From Aeoliella mucimassa (lineage in GTDB: Bacteria > Planctomycetota > Planctomycetia > Pirellulales > Lacipirellulaceae), in NCBI RefSeq assembly GCF_007748035.1, contig NZ_CP036278.1, forward strand, positions 2,666,001-2,730,000: 64,000 nt of DNA, given 5' to 3'. The position numbers and the translations under genes were made by a program. How positions within the stretch are numbered: position 1 is the first letter of the stretch; each line of letters begins with the position of its first letter. Below the pieces are notes generated by a model that saw only the letters and a list, made by a program, of their open reading frames with translations, did no database searches and was not told the DNA's origin. Positions 42,687 to 52,392 of this stretch are shown in pieces.

Positions 42687-42744
42687 CGGTAGAAACCTCG
42701 ATCCTGTGATGTTGGGAACCGCGCCTGATGTTTGTTGCATGTTG

Positions 42745-45700
42745 TTAGTCGTCGACATCCACATCCCCCGACGGCGAGTCATTCAACGATCCTCCGAGTG
42801 ACCGCCGCAATAGACCAAATATACCAGCACTAAGGCTTTTTTGGGCTCCTTCCACTTCTGCCAAGGCGACCGGCTCAGGCGCTCGGGGCGCATCGGTAAA
42901 CTCTAGCGTAACTTGCGATTGGCGTAAATCAATTTCTACCGCGGGAACCTTGCCGTGGTTAATACGCATGGCCATCGGCTGATTTTGAACCTCGCGAAGT
43001 CCATTATCACGGAATAAACTGCGGCCGGTTCGCTTATCCAGGCAGAGCAAATGGGTGTTGCCCGATTGATTACTGGTGTTGTCGTCGGCATACCGACTCA
43101 CGAATACCAGCACCGGCGAACCGGTCGGTTGCAGCATCCAGAGCCCCTGCCCTTTGACCGTAGCGGGCTGCGACCAGCGAGGCTCCCCGGTCGTGGGATC
43201 TAATGCGTAGACATGTCCCGTGAGCAATGGGGCGTTATCCATCGGCCGATTGCCGGCGGTGTTGTACTCGGCGGCCGACTTCGAGTTAGTACCGACCACG
43301 AGGAGATCGCCACAGAGCAGCGGATGGATACTCTCGAGTCCCTGTTCAGGTTCCAGGTCTCTTTCGAACAGCACGCTGCCCGACTCGCAGTCGATTACTT
43401 CCAGGTGCCCTTCGGAGTCCATGGCGGCCAGCAGCTTCGAAGCAAACGAAGCAACTTTCGTGGTGCTGGAATACTCACGCTCAACGAGTACTTCGCTCGT
43501 CAGCGTATCGATTACTTGGATCTGACGATGCCCTGACTTGTAAAGGGAGACTACAAGATTGCGACCGACAGTGAGCTGTCGTTTACCTTCGGGGGAACGC
43601 CACTCTCCGATGGTCGAGCCGTCGATCATCGAGATGACTACGCCTTCGATTTCCCCTTCCGCCTGCATGAGTAGGTGGTGCGAGTCGCCAAAGCAGGTGC
43701 CGCCGGTTGGAAGGCCCTGACGCGACCACACCAGCTGGCCATCGGCCGGGTTGTAGCAGGAGACTTGGTCATCCTTGCGAAGCACGACTCCCAAAGGCGA
43801 TGCATGGCAAAGCTCGCCGCTGGGGCTATTGCTCTCGGTGTTCATGTCGGCCTGCGAGGGAATGAAAGCCCCCTGTACCAGACCACGATTTTGCAACTGA
43901 ATCATTCGCAAGGTTTGTGCGCGCATCCGCGGATCGGGATCGGTGGCCCACAGTCGCATGCCTTGCTCACCCGGATTGGGACGCAGGTCGATGGTCGCCA
44001 CCTCGTTGTTGAGACCCAGCACAATGAAGTGCCCAAAACGGATCGAGCGAAGCTCTTCTGTGGAGTTCGAATTCTGCAGTCCAGCCATTGGCAGCGGCAC
44101 GCCATGCGTGAGTTCGCCAAGGGGGTTCCAAGCAAAGAGTTGCGGTACGCCCGCGTGGGCGATCGCCAGCAGGTTGGGGCCCGCCAACTCGACCCCGCAT
44201 GTTTGCGAGCTCACTTCGGTGCGAAGCGTAGGAGTATTTCGGCCGCGGTTGTATGGCACCGAATTCGTGGAGGTGACCGGAGTCGCCCGACCGTTGGTAA
44301 TGTCACTGGTGACCTGCCCATCGGGCCAAGAGTAATAGTCGCGTAGATTGGATCCGAGCCAGTTATGCGGATCGTAGTCGGGCGAGTTATTGCCTGGCAC
44401 CGCGGCGATGGCCAAGGCGTCGGGGGCGCTCCATTGAGCATTTCGCTCCTCTAATTCAGGAGAGAGCATGATCAGCTCAGCCTCGGCAAGACGTCCGACT
44501 TTCGACCATTCGCTCGCCAAGTGGATGCGAATGTCTCGACCCGCGGGAATGGCTCCGAAGTATCGGACCAATCGCGAGCTTTGCTGCATCAATTCATCCG
44601 ACTTCGCTTGCAGGTCGAGACGGTGAATCTCGTCGCTAATGTCTTGTTGCAAGGCTTCGTCGGCAAGATGCCAGACTCGGCTGAGTCGCTCGGCAAACCA
44701 GCGTTCCGACTGCACGGTATGTTCCGGCCCGAGGTCTACCATGTCGTCGAGATCGATGGCATAGATCTCTCGCAAGAAGGCAAACGCCGCGGTTGCGTCG
44801 CCTGCGGCCAGCGCTCCATCAGTGCTAAACCGGTAGAGTTCCAGCCGTTGCCGGGTGTCGGTCGAGAGCTCCTCGAGCAATTGCGTATAGCTGCCGAAGC
44901 GAGTGTAATCGGCTCGCATCGCTTCGACCAACGCTGAGGTTAAGCGATGACGAATCAATGGATCGTTTGGCGTCATTCGATACGATTCTTGCAGCAACTG
45001 AATGGCCTGGTCGAGCTCGTCGTTGGCCCACGCCAGTTCGCCGCCGATGCGGAGGCTTTCGGCGGTTACCTGGTTATCAGCCTCGGCAGCAGCTAGTTGT
45101 TCTTCAAGCAACTCCAGGCGATCAAACTTGGTGAGCGTGGTCGCCGACTGCGATAGGATCGAGCCACGATGGTAGGCCAAGTTGCCTATAGCGTCGCACT
45201 CACGAAGATCCAATGTGTAGGCAATTTCGCGTTTGCTCAGATCGATGACGACCACCTGACTATTCGACAGAGGAGCCACCACTTCGCCCTTCGATAACAA
45301 CGCGGTGCCAGCGATGGCGACTTCTTCGGGGAGTTTAATGTCCGACTCGCCGGATGCTGGTTTGCCGCTCTCTAGTTCGACCAGCGAGAATTGGGTCCCG
45401 CCCGCTAGTACAACAGTTTCGTCGGCGACGCCGACAAGTTGAGTTAGTGACCCACGCTCGAGCGACCATTGCTTCTCGCCGGTATACAGGTCTAGGCAGT
45501 ACAGATCCTCGCACTCCGGTGCAGTGATCAGTACCGAACCGTCGGTCACGAGCACGCGGTTACGTTGCCATCCGGTGGTCAGCCGTGGCTGGTAAACTCC
45601 GAAGGTTTGACGCAGGTTGTTACGATTGGCCACCGACTCGTCGACTTCGAAGCGGAACACCCAGCGGAGACTCCGATCGATCGGATCGACGGCCACAACG

Positions 45701-47463
45701 CTGCCGGCGCCGGTCGGGCAGAGCACGAGCCCACCTGCCAGCGTGGGGGTCGCCCCTGCGAGCCGCCGGCCGACGTCGAGCAACACGCTTCGCTCAAGGT
45801 TCGCGAGCGGCTGCTTCCACTCCAGCTCACCAGTGCGGGCGTTGAGTTGAATGAGATGGATGGAGTTTACGAACTCGGCAATCACGAACAGCGAGTCCCC
45901 TTCGGCCAACGGTGGGCCAAGGAAGAAGCATCCAGTGAGTTCTTTGTTGTTCTCGCCATTGATCTCCCACACCCGCTTCCCTTCGGTGCGCAGATCGAAG
46001 GCGGTGAGCGTGTTGCCTGGCTCTTCGAACTCTTGGCCTGTACGGAACAGCCCCTGCACGCGGTAACGGTTGGCCGACCGCATGTTGATGCTCTCGAGGT
46101 TGCGAATGGCATACACTCGCTGGCCGTCGCTGCTGATGGCCCCGTAAACCGAATCTAACCAGAGTCGTTGATCGGTGGCGTCGAGCGCTACGATCGACTG
46201 GTTGTTGTTCGACTGGTACTGCAGCTGAATCGTGTTTTTGTCGTCTTCCACCGAATCGGGACGAGTTTCCCAAACGCGACGCCCGGTCTGCCAATCGATG
46301 GCAACCAGATTCGTAGGGGTACGAATGACGACATGATTGCCGACCGCGACCGGGCTGGAGACTAAGCCCCACGCAGCGCCATGGCGATGCTGCCAGTCGA
46401 CTCGCGACTGCAGGCGCTCGGCCACGTTGGTTTCTTTCACCGTGCGAGCTTCCCAGGCCGGCCAAAGGTGGGGTACAGGACTTACATTGACCAACGGATT
46501 GCGTGATGCGCTGCGACCATCCACCAACCAGCCAGCCGGCATCGGCAAGCGACTCGGCTGCGCGGCATAGGTTTTCAGTTCGGTGAGCCAGTTCTCCGTG
46601 TTATCGGTGCCGAGCAAGCGAGCCAGTTCTGCTCGTTCGCTGGGAGACTTCATCGCCCGCAGTCGCTCGATGCTTCTGTTGAGTCCCTGCGTATTCCCCA
46701 TCGCGGCATTGCACCATGCCAGTCGGGCTGCGATCAGTGGCGAGTACCGCTGGGCGGCCTTCGACCAACCGAGCAATTGTTCGTACACTCCGGCGGCCGT
46801 ATCGTAATGCCCCTTATCCAGATTCATCTGGGCCAGCATCAATCGAGCTTCGACGGCTGCTTCGGTCATGGGATATCGCCGGGCGATGCGGGCCAGTTCG
46901 GCAATCTCGCCAGCCGACACGGCAGCATCGAGTTCTCGCCGAGCTTTCACCCCTTGATCGAGTTCAAGGGCTGCGACTCCAGCGGGTGGTAATTCGCTGA
47001 GCAGCTTTTGGACATATTGTTTGAGCCCCTGAACCACGTCGTCCGCGCCGCGACTGCTGGCGAGCTCAAAGTTGTCCTCCTCGGCCTCCAGAACGCGGTC
47101 GATCAGTGGCAACGCTTCGCTGTAGCGTCCCGCATCGATCAACTGCTTGGCCTGCCGGAGGTCCTGCGACAGACGACGGTTCGTTGGAAGATGGGCCGAA
47201 TAGTAGAGCGAGTGCAGATCGCTGGCTTCTTCTGGCTCTTCGGCAACTTCGTCGCCGGCGTCTTGGGCTGGCACCACCTGGGCGATAACCGTTACCGGAA
47301 CCCCATTGATGGCAACCATGGCAACGAGCAAATAGTGAAGACTCCGGGACAAAAAGCAGCTCCGAGGCCTGTAGAGAGAGGATCTACCAGAACTCGCACC
47401 GTGAGATGGCGAGAACTTCGAGGGATCCGAAACAAGGCATGAGAACTGGCAGCGGGTCATCAT
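42745..47463 (-). CDS. giant exported PQQ-like beta-propeller / TPR protein
   Basis: A 1572-aa protein. The N-terminal export signal is at about residues 40-62 (HYLLVAMVAINGVPVTVIAQ) with a long positively charged lead. TPR-like helices (about 95-290, including RQAKQLIDAGRYSEALPLIDRVL) precede a first PQQ/WD-like propeller (about 340-800: VAIDWQTGRRVWETRP, TAFDLRTEGKRVWEI, YCLDLYTGEKQWSLERG). Then come another helical repeat region (about 810-1010) and a second propeller (about 1080-1530: CYNPADGQLVWSRQG, YALDPTTGEPRWSQP, LCLDKRTGRSLFRDNG). GGGGAG lies 6 nt before the ATG pair at 47463/47460. PQQ ligands cannot be confirmed; more likely a protein-interaction scaffold. It is upstream of the toroid gene by 58 nt. 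Confidence 0.85.
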   Translation of the reverse strand: MMTRCQFSCLVSDPSKFSPSHGASSGRSSLYRPRSCFLSRSLHYLLVAMVAINGVPVTVIAQVVPAQDAGDEVAEEPEEASDLHSLYYSAHLPTNRRLSQDLRQAKQLIDAGRYSEALPLIDRVLEAEEDNFELASSRGADDVVQGLKQYVQKLLSELPPAGVAALELDQGVKARRELDAAVSAGEIAELARIARRYPMTEAAVEARLMLAQMNLDKGHYDTAAGVYEQLLGWSKAAQRYSPLIAARLAWCNAAMGNTQGLNRSIERLRAMKSPSERAELARLLGTDNTENWLTELKTYAAQPSRLPMPAGWLVDGRSASRNPLVNVSPVPHLWPAWEARTVKETNVAERLQSRVDWQHRHGAAWGLVSSPVAVGNHVVIRTPTNLVAIDWQTGRRVWETRPDSVEDDKNTIQLQYQSNNNQSIVALDATDQRLWLDSVYGAISSDGQRVYAIRNLESINMRSANRYRVQGLFRTGQEFEEPGNTLTAFDLRTEGKRVWEINGENNKELTGCFFLGPPLAEGDSLFVIAEFVNSIHLIQLNARTGELEWKQPLANLERSVLLDVGRRLAGATPTLAGGLVLCPTGAGSVVAVDPIDRSLRWVFRFEVDESVANRNNLRQTFGVYQPRLTTGWQRNRVLVTDGSVLITAPECEDLYCLDLYTGEKQWSLERGSLTQLVGVADETVVLAGGTQFSLVELESGKPASGESDIKLPEEVAIAGTALLSKGEVVAPLSNSQVVVIDLSKREIAYTLDLRECDAIGNLAYHRGSILSQSATTLTKFDRLELLEEQLAAAEADNQVTAESLRIGGELAWANDELDQAIQLLQESYRMTPNDPLIRHRLTSALVEAMRADYTRFGSYTQLLEELSTDTRQRLELYRFSTDGALAAGDATAAFAFLREIYAIDLDDMVDLGPEHTVQSERWFAERLSRVWHLADEALQQDISDEIHRLDLQAKSDELMQQSSRLVRYFGAIPAGRDIRIHLASEWSKVGRLAEAELIMLSPELEERNAQWSAPDALAIAAVPGNNSPDYDPHNWLGSNLRDYYSWPDGQVTSDITNGRATPVTSTNSVPYNRGRNTPTLRTEVSSQTCGVELAGPNLLAIAHAGVPQLFAWNPLGELTHGVPLPMAGLQNSNSTEELRSIRFGHFIVLGLNNEVATIDLRPNPGEQGMRLWATDPDPRMRAQTLRMIQLQNRGLVQGAFIPSQADMNTESNSPSGELCHASPLGVVLRKDDQVSCYNPADGQLVWSRQGLPTGGTCFGDSHHLLMQAEGEIEGVVISMIDGSTIGEWRSPEGKRQLTVGRNLVVSLYKSGHRQIQVIDTLTSEVLVEREYSSTTKVASFASKLLAAMDSEGHLEVIDCESGSVLFERDLEPEQGLESIHPLLCGDLLVVGTNSKSAAEYNTAGNRPMDNAPLLTGHVYALDPTTGEPRWSQPATVKGQGLWMLQPTGSPVLVFVSRYADDNTSNQSGNTHLLCLDKRTGRSLFRDNGLREVQNQPMAMRINHGKVPAVEIDLRQSQVTLEFTDAPRAPEPVALAEVEGAQKSLSAGIFGLLRRSLGGSLNDSPSGDVDVDD

Positions 47464-48110
47464 CCTTTACTCCCCGTGCGCCTGGTGGGATGGATTGGTG
47501 TGGAGTCTGTGTTGTTATGTCTAATCCTATGATACAGGTGACTGTCGCTCGGGGCGACACTTTCGATTCTTTCCAAGCCGTGAATCCAGCGGTCCAGCTT
47601 ACCTGAATTGTCGTGATTTTGAGGCGCAGGACGCCAGATTGCTTTTCGAGCTTAGGCGAAGTCCCCTATTCAGTGCAATGCGAGAACCCGCTGCTTTGGC
47701 GATTGGACATTCCATGGTGGTCCGGATGAGGCGGTTGCGCTGGATTTTGCGTGCTCGGTTCCGGTCGTATCGGTTGTAGGGAACCCATTGTCATCATAAA
47801 TTGTTTGCTGGTTTGGGTTTACGTTCTATTGTTAGGCAATGAGTTTCCTTGCTGAGGGGGCTCAGATACCCCCTACGTAAGGGGGTGGTTGTTGGTCGAA
47901 TTTGTATTCTGGTGCCACCTGGAGGTTGGCCGTTTGAACGGATCGAAGCATGTCGATTCGGTGTGGTAAGCCAAAAAGTCCTTGTTCTAGAGGGGTTTCA
48001 GGCCATTCCGCACTTGTAATTTTCGTGCTTCAGCGCTCTAATCAGCACGTTCGTTAACGGAGGACGATCCTACTCGACCCTTCCAGGCACCTGTTTTCAA
48101 GTCATTTTTC
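47464..48110. other. long intergenic region between PQQ gene and HU-like gene
   Basis: About 650 nt without a believable ORF between divergent genes, so it must hold both promoters. Two hairpins are visible: TGTCGC-TCGGG-GCGACA (47543-47559) and ACCCCCT-ACGTA-AGGGGGT (47868-47886). I see no tRNA, known riboswitch or good sigma-70 pair. An unrecognised small RNA is possible. Confidence 0.45.
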
Positions 48111-48125
48111 GGAGGAACCAGACCC

Positions 48126-48449
48126 ATGGCGAAAGCCGCTCCCAAGCCACCCACCAAGACGGAAGTCTACGCCAGCATTGCCGAGAAGACCGGTCTGACC
48201 AAGCGTCAAGTTGCAACGGTGTTCGATGCTCTCAACGAGGAGATTGAAAAGGCTCTCACCGGCCGTGGCGCTCCGAAGACTTTCACGCTGCACGGTTTGT
48301 GCAAGATCGTGTTGCAACACAAGAAGGCCACTCCCGAGCGCGAAGGTATTAATCCCTTCACCGGCGAGCCCACCGTATTCAAGGCAAAGCCTGCGAAGAA
48401 CGTGGTGAAGATTCGTCCGCTGAAGAAGCTCAAGGACATGGTTGGCTAA
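48126..48449 (+). CDS. HU/IHF-family DNA-binding protein
   Basis: A 107-aa nucleoid-type DNA-binding protein. It has the HU dimer helices (TKTEVYASIAEKTGLTKRQVATVFDALNEEIEKAL) and the beta-arm region, though the arm NPFTGEPTVFKAKPAKNVVKIRPLKKLK is the longer, Lys-rich planctomycete form rather than the strict HU GRNPATG. GGAGG at 48111-48115 gives a strong SD 10 nt before the ATG. A terminator follows. Probably abundant and DNA-bending. Confidence 0.92.
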   Translation: MAKAAPKPPTKTEVYASIAEKTGLTKRQVATVFDALNEEIEKALTGRGAPKTFTLHGLCKIVLQHKKATPEREGINPFTGEPTVFKAKPAKNVVKIRPLKKLKDMVG

Positions 48450-48500
48450 CAATCGCCAGCACAGCCCGTTGCCAGGCGATGGGCGAATGACTCAACACTA

Positions 48501-48538
48501 AGGGGCCGGTTTGCCATGTTGCTAACCGGCCCTTTGTG
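48501..48538 (+). terminator. rho-independent terminator of the HU-like gene
   Basis: Arms GGGCCGGTT (48503-48511) and AACCGGCCC (48524-48532), 12-nt loop, followed by TTTGTGT. It lies 52 nt after the HU stop and just before the convergent dockerin gene's stop, which it may serve too. Confidence 0.8.
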
Positions 48539-48542
48539 TGCG

Positions 48543-49568
48543 CTAACGCTTTGGTCGCGAAGCAAACAAGAGAGTTGCACCAACCAATAGCAGCGAAAGC
48601 GATCGAAGCTCAGGTACGGCCGCGATGTTGCTCGCCTCGATGGAATTGCCATCTAGCAGGCGGCCATAGTTGTTCCGCCAGATGACGTAGTCGCCGGAGT
48701 CGACACGACCGTTGCCGTTGCCGTCGGCATTGGTTAGGGTTCGCGAGCCGAGTGTGTCGCGCCATACCGTGTAGTCGGCCAGATCGACGGTGCCGTCGCT
48801 ATTGAAATCGCCCTGCTCGGCTGGCGTGGGTATGATCGACATATTCACTTCGCGGTAATTCATCTGCCCTGCCCCGCTAGCCGTGACCGACCCAAAGCGG
48901 AAGATGGTTTCGTGCTGGTCGGCGTACCCAGGCCAGCTAGTAATCCGATGGTCGTCAAAGTAAAAGGACGCTTGCTGATTCGCGGAGTCGTATCGCAGCT
49001 CGTAATCGTGATACTCGTTTCTCTGCTCCGCGCTAGCTAATACGAAGGTGGCTGTTTCGATTGGCGATAAGTAAACGTTGCCACGTAGTTGGCCAGCGGT
49101 GTCGAGATCGATCATCACTTGGTAGAGCTGGTCGTCGAAGTAGGCCGAGAGTCCCTGGTTGGCACTGCCGCTCATGGTGTCGACGAATTGGGCGGTGGTG
49201 CTGAAGCTCCATCCTCGCTCCCGAGCATTCGCTAGATTGGGGCTCCCTTCGAACAGAGTCAGGGAATAGTTAGGGTCGAGGCCGTTGTTCCCCTGGTCGG
49301 TGATCTGCCAGGCGGTGCGGCCCCCGCCGGCATCGCCGGTGACGCTCTGCCCGAGAGCCGGATAGGCAATTTCGTTCCACGAGGGGATCCACCCCCAGTC
49401 TCTAGAAGGCGAAAAAGCAACCGATCCGTCGCCAGCCGAGTAAAGTCCGAGTATCTCGGCCTGCGCCGGTAAAGATAGGGCCAGCAGAATCAGGCTGGCA
49501 GCTAGCCCAGTGAGGCTGGGAATTGCCAAGCAGATAGTTGGTTGCCAGCGGCCGTTGCCAACTTTCAT
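48543..49568 (-). CDS. exported protein with dockerin-type repeats and PEP-CTERM-like tail
   Basis: A 341-aa protein with a signal peptide (about 1-37, LILLALSLPAQA) and a beta-sandwich-like body (about 40-245). It carries dockerin type I repeats (DFNSDGTVDLADYTVWRDTLGS and DGNGNGRVDSGDYVIWRNNYG), each with a calcium-loop pattern. The C-terminal tail is VPELRSLSLLLVGATLLFASRPKR: motif (PEL instead of PEP), hydrophobic helix, basic end, the sorting signal read by an exosortase. The dockerin/PEP-CTERM combination is characteristic of planctomycetes. The exosortase is not in the window. It converges on the HU gene. Confidence 0.88.
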   Translation of the reverse strand: MKVGNGRWQPTICLAIPSLTGLAASLILLALSLPAQAEILGLYSAGDGSVAFSPSRDWGWIPSWNEIAYPALGQSVTGDAGGGRTAWQITDQGNNGLDPNYSLTLFEGSPNLANARERGWSFSTTAQFVDTMSGSANQGLSAYFDDQLYQVMIDLDTAGQLRGNVYLSPIETATFVLASAEQRNEYHDYELRYDSANQQASFYFDDHRITSWPGYADQHETIFRFGSVTASGAGQMNYREVNMSIIPTPAEQGDFNSDGTVDLADYTVWRDTLGSRTLTNADGNGNGRVDSGDYVIWRNNYGRLLDGNSIEASNIAAVPELRSLSLLLVGATLLFASRPKR

Positions 49569-49746
49569 TGGTAGTCTCCACGCACATGTTCCGGAAAAGG
49601 GTGCCCCTGGCGTCGAATACTAGCCAAAATGCGTTGGGCGGAAAATAGTCAATTTCTAAGTAAAATGGCTACACAGTAGCTGGCGAAGCTAACTCGTTCT
49701 CTGCGCAGCGGTTACTGCCAGAAGGGATTTCCGCAACAGGTGTTTG

Positions 49747-50346
49747 CTAGACTGCCGGCGACCTGTCGGCCGGCGTTGGACTGGGGGAGTCGGTTTCCAC
49801 AGGGCTCCAGGTCTTCGGTTTGAGCCAGTGCCTCACATCACGGGCGGCCAGGCGGAAGTCGCTGGCCGACATGGTGACTGTGTCCCATTTGGTTGAGAGC
49901 GTATGAGCCGCTTGCCAGTACTCAGCCAGCGGCACCGCAACAAATGCGTACCGCCGCTCCTCGAATGTCCATAGATCACCGGCGGGTAGCGGAGAACGAT
50001 CGCCCATCACTTGAAACGCAAAGACCAGTAGCGGAGCAAAATCGGGCCCGAAGTACCGTGCCCACTCGGCCAAGCTCCGCAGGTCGTCGCGGGTCGACCA
50101 GTTACGCCAGTACTGTTTGTGGTGCGTGCCGGAGGGGAACTTTCGCCCTTTAATATCGACCAGGTAGCTTGTGGGGCCAGGCGGGGAGACCAAGAAATCG
50201 ACGTTTTTTAGTGACGGCTGCTCCGTTCCATCGGCCAGGGGAGTTACCAGGCTTCGACGTTTTTCGTCGACCGCCACGTAGGGGAGGCGTTCCGCGCGCA
50301 GGAACGCCTCGAACGCCCTCTCGTAGTGGTGATGTCTTCTGGCCAT
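49747..50346 (-). CDS. hypothetical protein, possible PD-(D/E)XK nuclease fold
   Basis: A 199-aa cytoplasmic protein. The ATG at 50344-50346 (MARRHHHYERAFEAFLR) is chosen over the upstream in-frame ATG because the HYExxFEAFLR start looks conserved. The pattern HYE (N-terminal helix), NVDFLVSPPGPTSYLVDIKGRKFP (D then D-I-K on adjacent strands) matches the core of the PD-(D/E)XK fold: helix Glu, Asp, and D-x-K. The rest is helical with WTFEERRYAFVAVPLAEYW. The proline-rich tail is disordered. No methyltransferase or partner gene is beside it. Nuclease function is inference from the motif only. Confidence 0.65.
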   Translation of the reverse strand: MARRHHHYERAFEAFLRAERLPYVAVDEKRRSLVTPLADGTEQPSLKNVDFLVSPPGPTSYLVDIKGRKFPSGTHHKQYWRNWSTRDDLRSLAEWARYFGPDFAPLLVFAFQVMGDRSPLPAGDLWTFEERRYAFVAVPLAEYWQAAHTLSTKWDTVTMSASDFRLAARDVRHWLKPKTWSPVETDSPSPTPADRSPAV

Positions 50347-50479
50347 GCGTTGTGTCTTAACGCACCGCCCTCTCGGCAACAATCAGGGAAAGCTGCCAAC
50401 GCAGCCATTTCTAGATGCGCTTTCCTTGCTTGGCAGGCGGTTAGCCGAATGTCCTGTGCCGTGGTCGTTGCTAGTCGAC

Positions 50480-51547
50480 CTAACGCGTGGTGTTAGTTGC
50501 CCCGATGGCCATCTGGTTGGAGATTCCCGCCTCGTAGATCGAGAACTCGGCCCACACCGGAAAGTGATCCGATACTCTCTTGGCCTGTTCTGGGGTTAGG
50601 TTGAACTGCTTTTCAAAATCAAACACTCCGCCCTGACCGGTGAATTCTGTTGTGCTGGGGCGGTGGAAAAGGATATTGTCGTGCAGTCGGTTTCTGGCGA
50701 CATTCGTCGGCTGGTTCTGGATGACGGGGTAGATGTCGGGAATGCGTCCCAGCGCTGCCAAGTCGTCTTGTGAGATTACTCGGCTTGTGGAATTGGGATC
50801 CATCGGCACCGCGGTGTTGAAGTCCCCCAACATGATGATGTCGTCTTCCCCCAAGCCTTGTCTACGAAGCACCTCGAACACCTGGGCCAAGGCGTCCATT
50901 TCCTCCTTGGCCACGTCGGGGTCGGTATGCACATTCACCAGCATGAAGGTGAACCGATCCTGGTCGGGTACACCACGTACCGTGAATAGTCCAACGTACG
51001 GTTCGCGATGCAGCAGATTCTTGGGGTCCTGGATCGTAAAGACATACTTCGACGAAACCATAATCTTGGCGGTATCGAAGATGAATGCGTATTGCTCTTT
51101 GCTGGTGGTGTTGCCCAGGCGAGGCCCCAGTTTGTAGTCGAAGGTTCGCCCGGTGAATTGGTTCAAATTCTGCACAAACTTGGGGACAAACAACTCGTCC
51201 TTATTTCGTATTTCCTGAACCGCAACGATATCGAAATTGCGAAACACATTGCCGATTACGGTCATGGCTTCTGTGTCGCTCGCTTTTTTCTCTCCAAAGA
51301 CTTGGATATTGAAGCTGGCGATGCGGATGGTCGACTGATTCTGTTGCCCCAAGTTGATTGAGGTTGGAGTGGGTTGCGGCGAACCGCCGCCTGCCGTGTC
51401 CCCATTGTGATGCAATTGGCTGACCGCGGTGCTGCCGGTCACGAGAATCTGCTTGATGTCCTCCAGGTGGAGTCCTTTGTAGAACATCCAGCCGCCACCA
51501 CCGAGGATGGCTACCATCATGGCTGTGGAGAATAAACGCTGCACCGT
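50480..51547 (-). CDS. endonuclease/exonuclease/phosphatase (EEP) family protein
   Basis: DNase I-like fold hydrolase, 355 aa from GTG 51547, preferred because AAGGAAGGG lies 7-8 nt upstream; ATG 51580 and ATG 51598 are alternatives. One N-terminal membrane helix (STAMMVAILGGGGWMFYKG) anchors it. A Gly/Pro/Thr linker precedes the domain. Fold motifs are RIASFNIQVFG, DIVAVQEIRN with the metal Glu, FMLVNVHTDPD, IIMLGDFNTA (catalytic D-x-N) and VSDHFPVWAEF (catalytic DH). All expected residues are present. The substrate (DNA, lipid phosphate or other) is unknown. Confidence 0.88.
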   Translation of the reverse strand, partial: TVQRLFSTAMMVAILGGGGWMFYKGLHLEDIKQILVTGSTAVSQLHHNGDTAGGGSPQPTPTSINLGQQNQSTIRIASFNIQVFGEKKASDTEAMTVIGNVFRNFDIVAVQEIRNKDELFVPKFVQNLNQFTGRTFDYKLGPRLGNTTSKEQYAFIFDTAKIMVSSKYVFTIQDPKNLLHREPYVGLFTVRGVPDQDRFTFMLVNVHTDPDVAKEEMDALAQVFEVLRRQGLGEDDIIMLGDFNTAVPMDPNSTSRVISQDDLAALGRIPDIYPVIQNQPTNVARNRLHDNILFHRPSTTEFTGQGGVFDFEKQFNLTPEQAKRVSDHFPVWAEFSIYEAGISNQMAIGATNTTR

Positions 51548-51842
51548 AGATCCCTTCCTTGGGGGGTACGCTGACCTCATGTCAACATTCAGGCGCATCA
51601 GGATAGGTGAAAGCGAGATTGCAAGCTAGGTCGAATCGTGCGATCGACGGGCGGTGCGCGCGTAACCCTTGAAGGAAGCTTTCACGATTACTTGACTGCA
51701 TTCCCCTCTGGCCAGGTTCAGAGAACCTCAACGCGCTTCGGCGACCTGCAGAGCAAGCTGGCATGCGGAAGAATGCGGGGAATGCATATCGCCTTCGGCT
51801 GCGGGCAGCAATGCGAGCGGTTTCTTGTGAAGCTCCCCCAAT

Positions 51843-52392
51843 AGCCCATTTTTCGCTGGGAATTGGCCACCGATGGTGTTCTAATGGATAGGTGTTGGTG
51901 GCTGTCGGCTCTTCGAGGATTGGAGGTGATTGCGATGTGATGATTGTTTTGAACGCGAACGAGCTAGAGACGCGCAGGCGAATGTTCGGTTGCGCGGGCG
52001 TTTGCTGCTGCGCGCTTTGGTAAAGCGGTGGTGGGGTTGCATCGCTGGAAGCTTTATTGGCTCTAGGATTTAGGCTGTAAGCGGTAGGCTGAGATCTTTC
52101 AGTCGCCGGAAGCTCCTTCAAGATGACATCCCCTACCACCTGTCCCCCGAGTCCTGTTTCCTGACTCCTCCCAAAAATAGTTTCCCACCCATGGGAATCT
52201 ATTTTGGGCACATTCCGTGGAGGTGTTGATGCAACTCATTGCTGACAAACGACTTGCGATAGATTCCCATCGCGAAAATAGATTCCCACTCGATGCGTTT
52301 TGGGAAATGGGAATCTATTCGAGGGCGAAAACTGCTTGTTTTGTAGTGTGGGCGAAGATTCAATTTTCCCATCAGTGGGTAAATTGGTAATC
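51843..52392 (-). repeat. dispersed palindrome-rich repeat, copy B (uninterrupted)
   Basis: About 550 bp that matches copy A (9247-9364 plus 9957-10284) in reverse orientation. Order is preserved along the whole length, with several diverged or gapped segments. Internal structures are AATAGATTCCCA (52277-52288) / TGGGAATCTATT (52308-52319) and the imperfect palindrome around TTTCCCACCCATGGGAA (about 52180-52198, flanked by CCAAAAATAG and CTATTTTGG). It has GATTCCCATCGCGA at the exact place where copy A has the IS200-type element. The 209-codon frame 52211-51582 crossing it is judged spurious. Confidence 0.8.

Noticed and set aside
51582-52211. A 209-codon frame on the - strand crossing repeat copy B
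   Set aside because: Its N-terminal two thirds translate the dispersed repeat. The matching frame in copy A is short (72 codons) and the substitutions and indels do not look protein-like.
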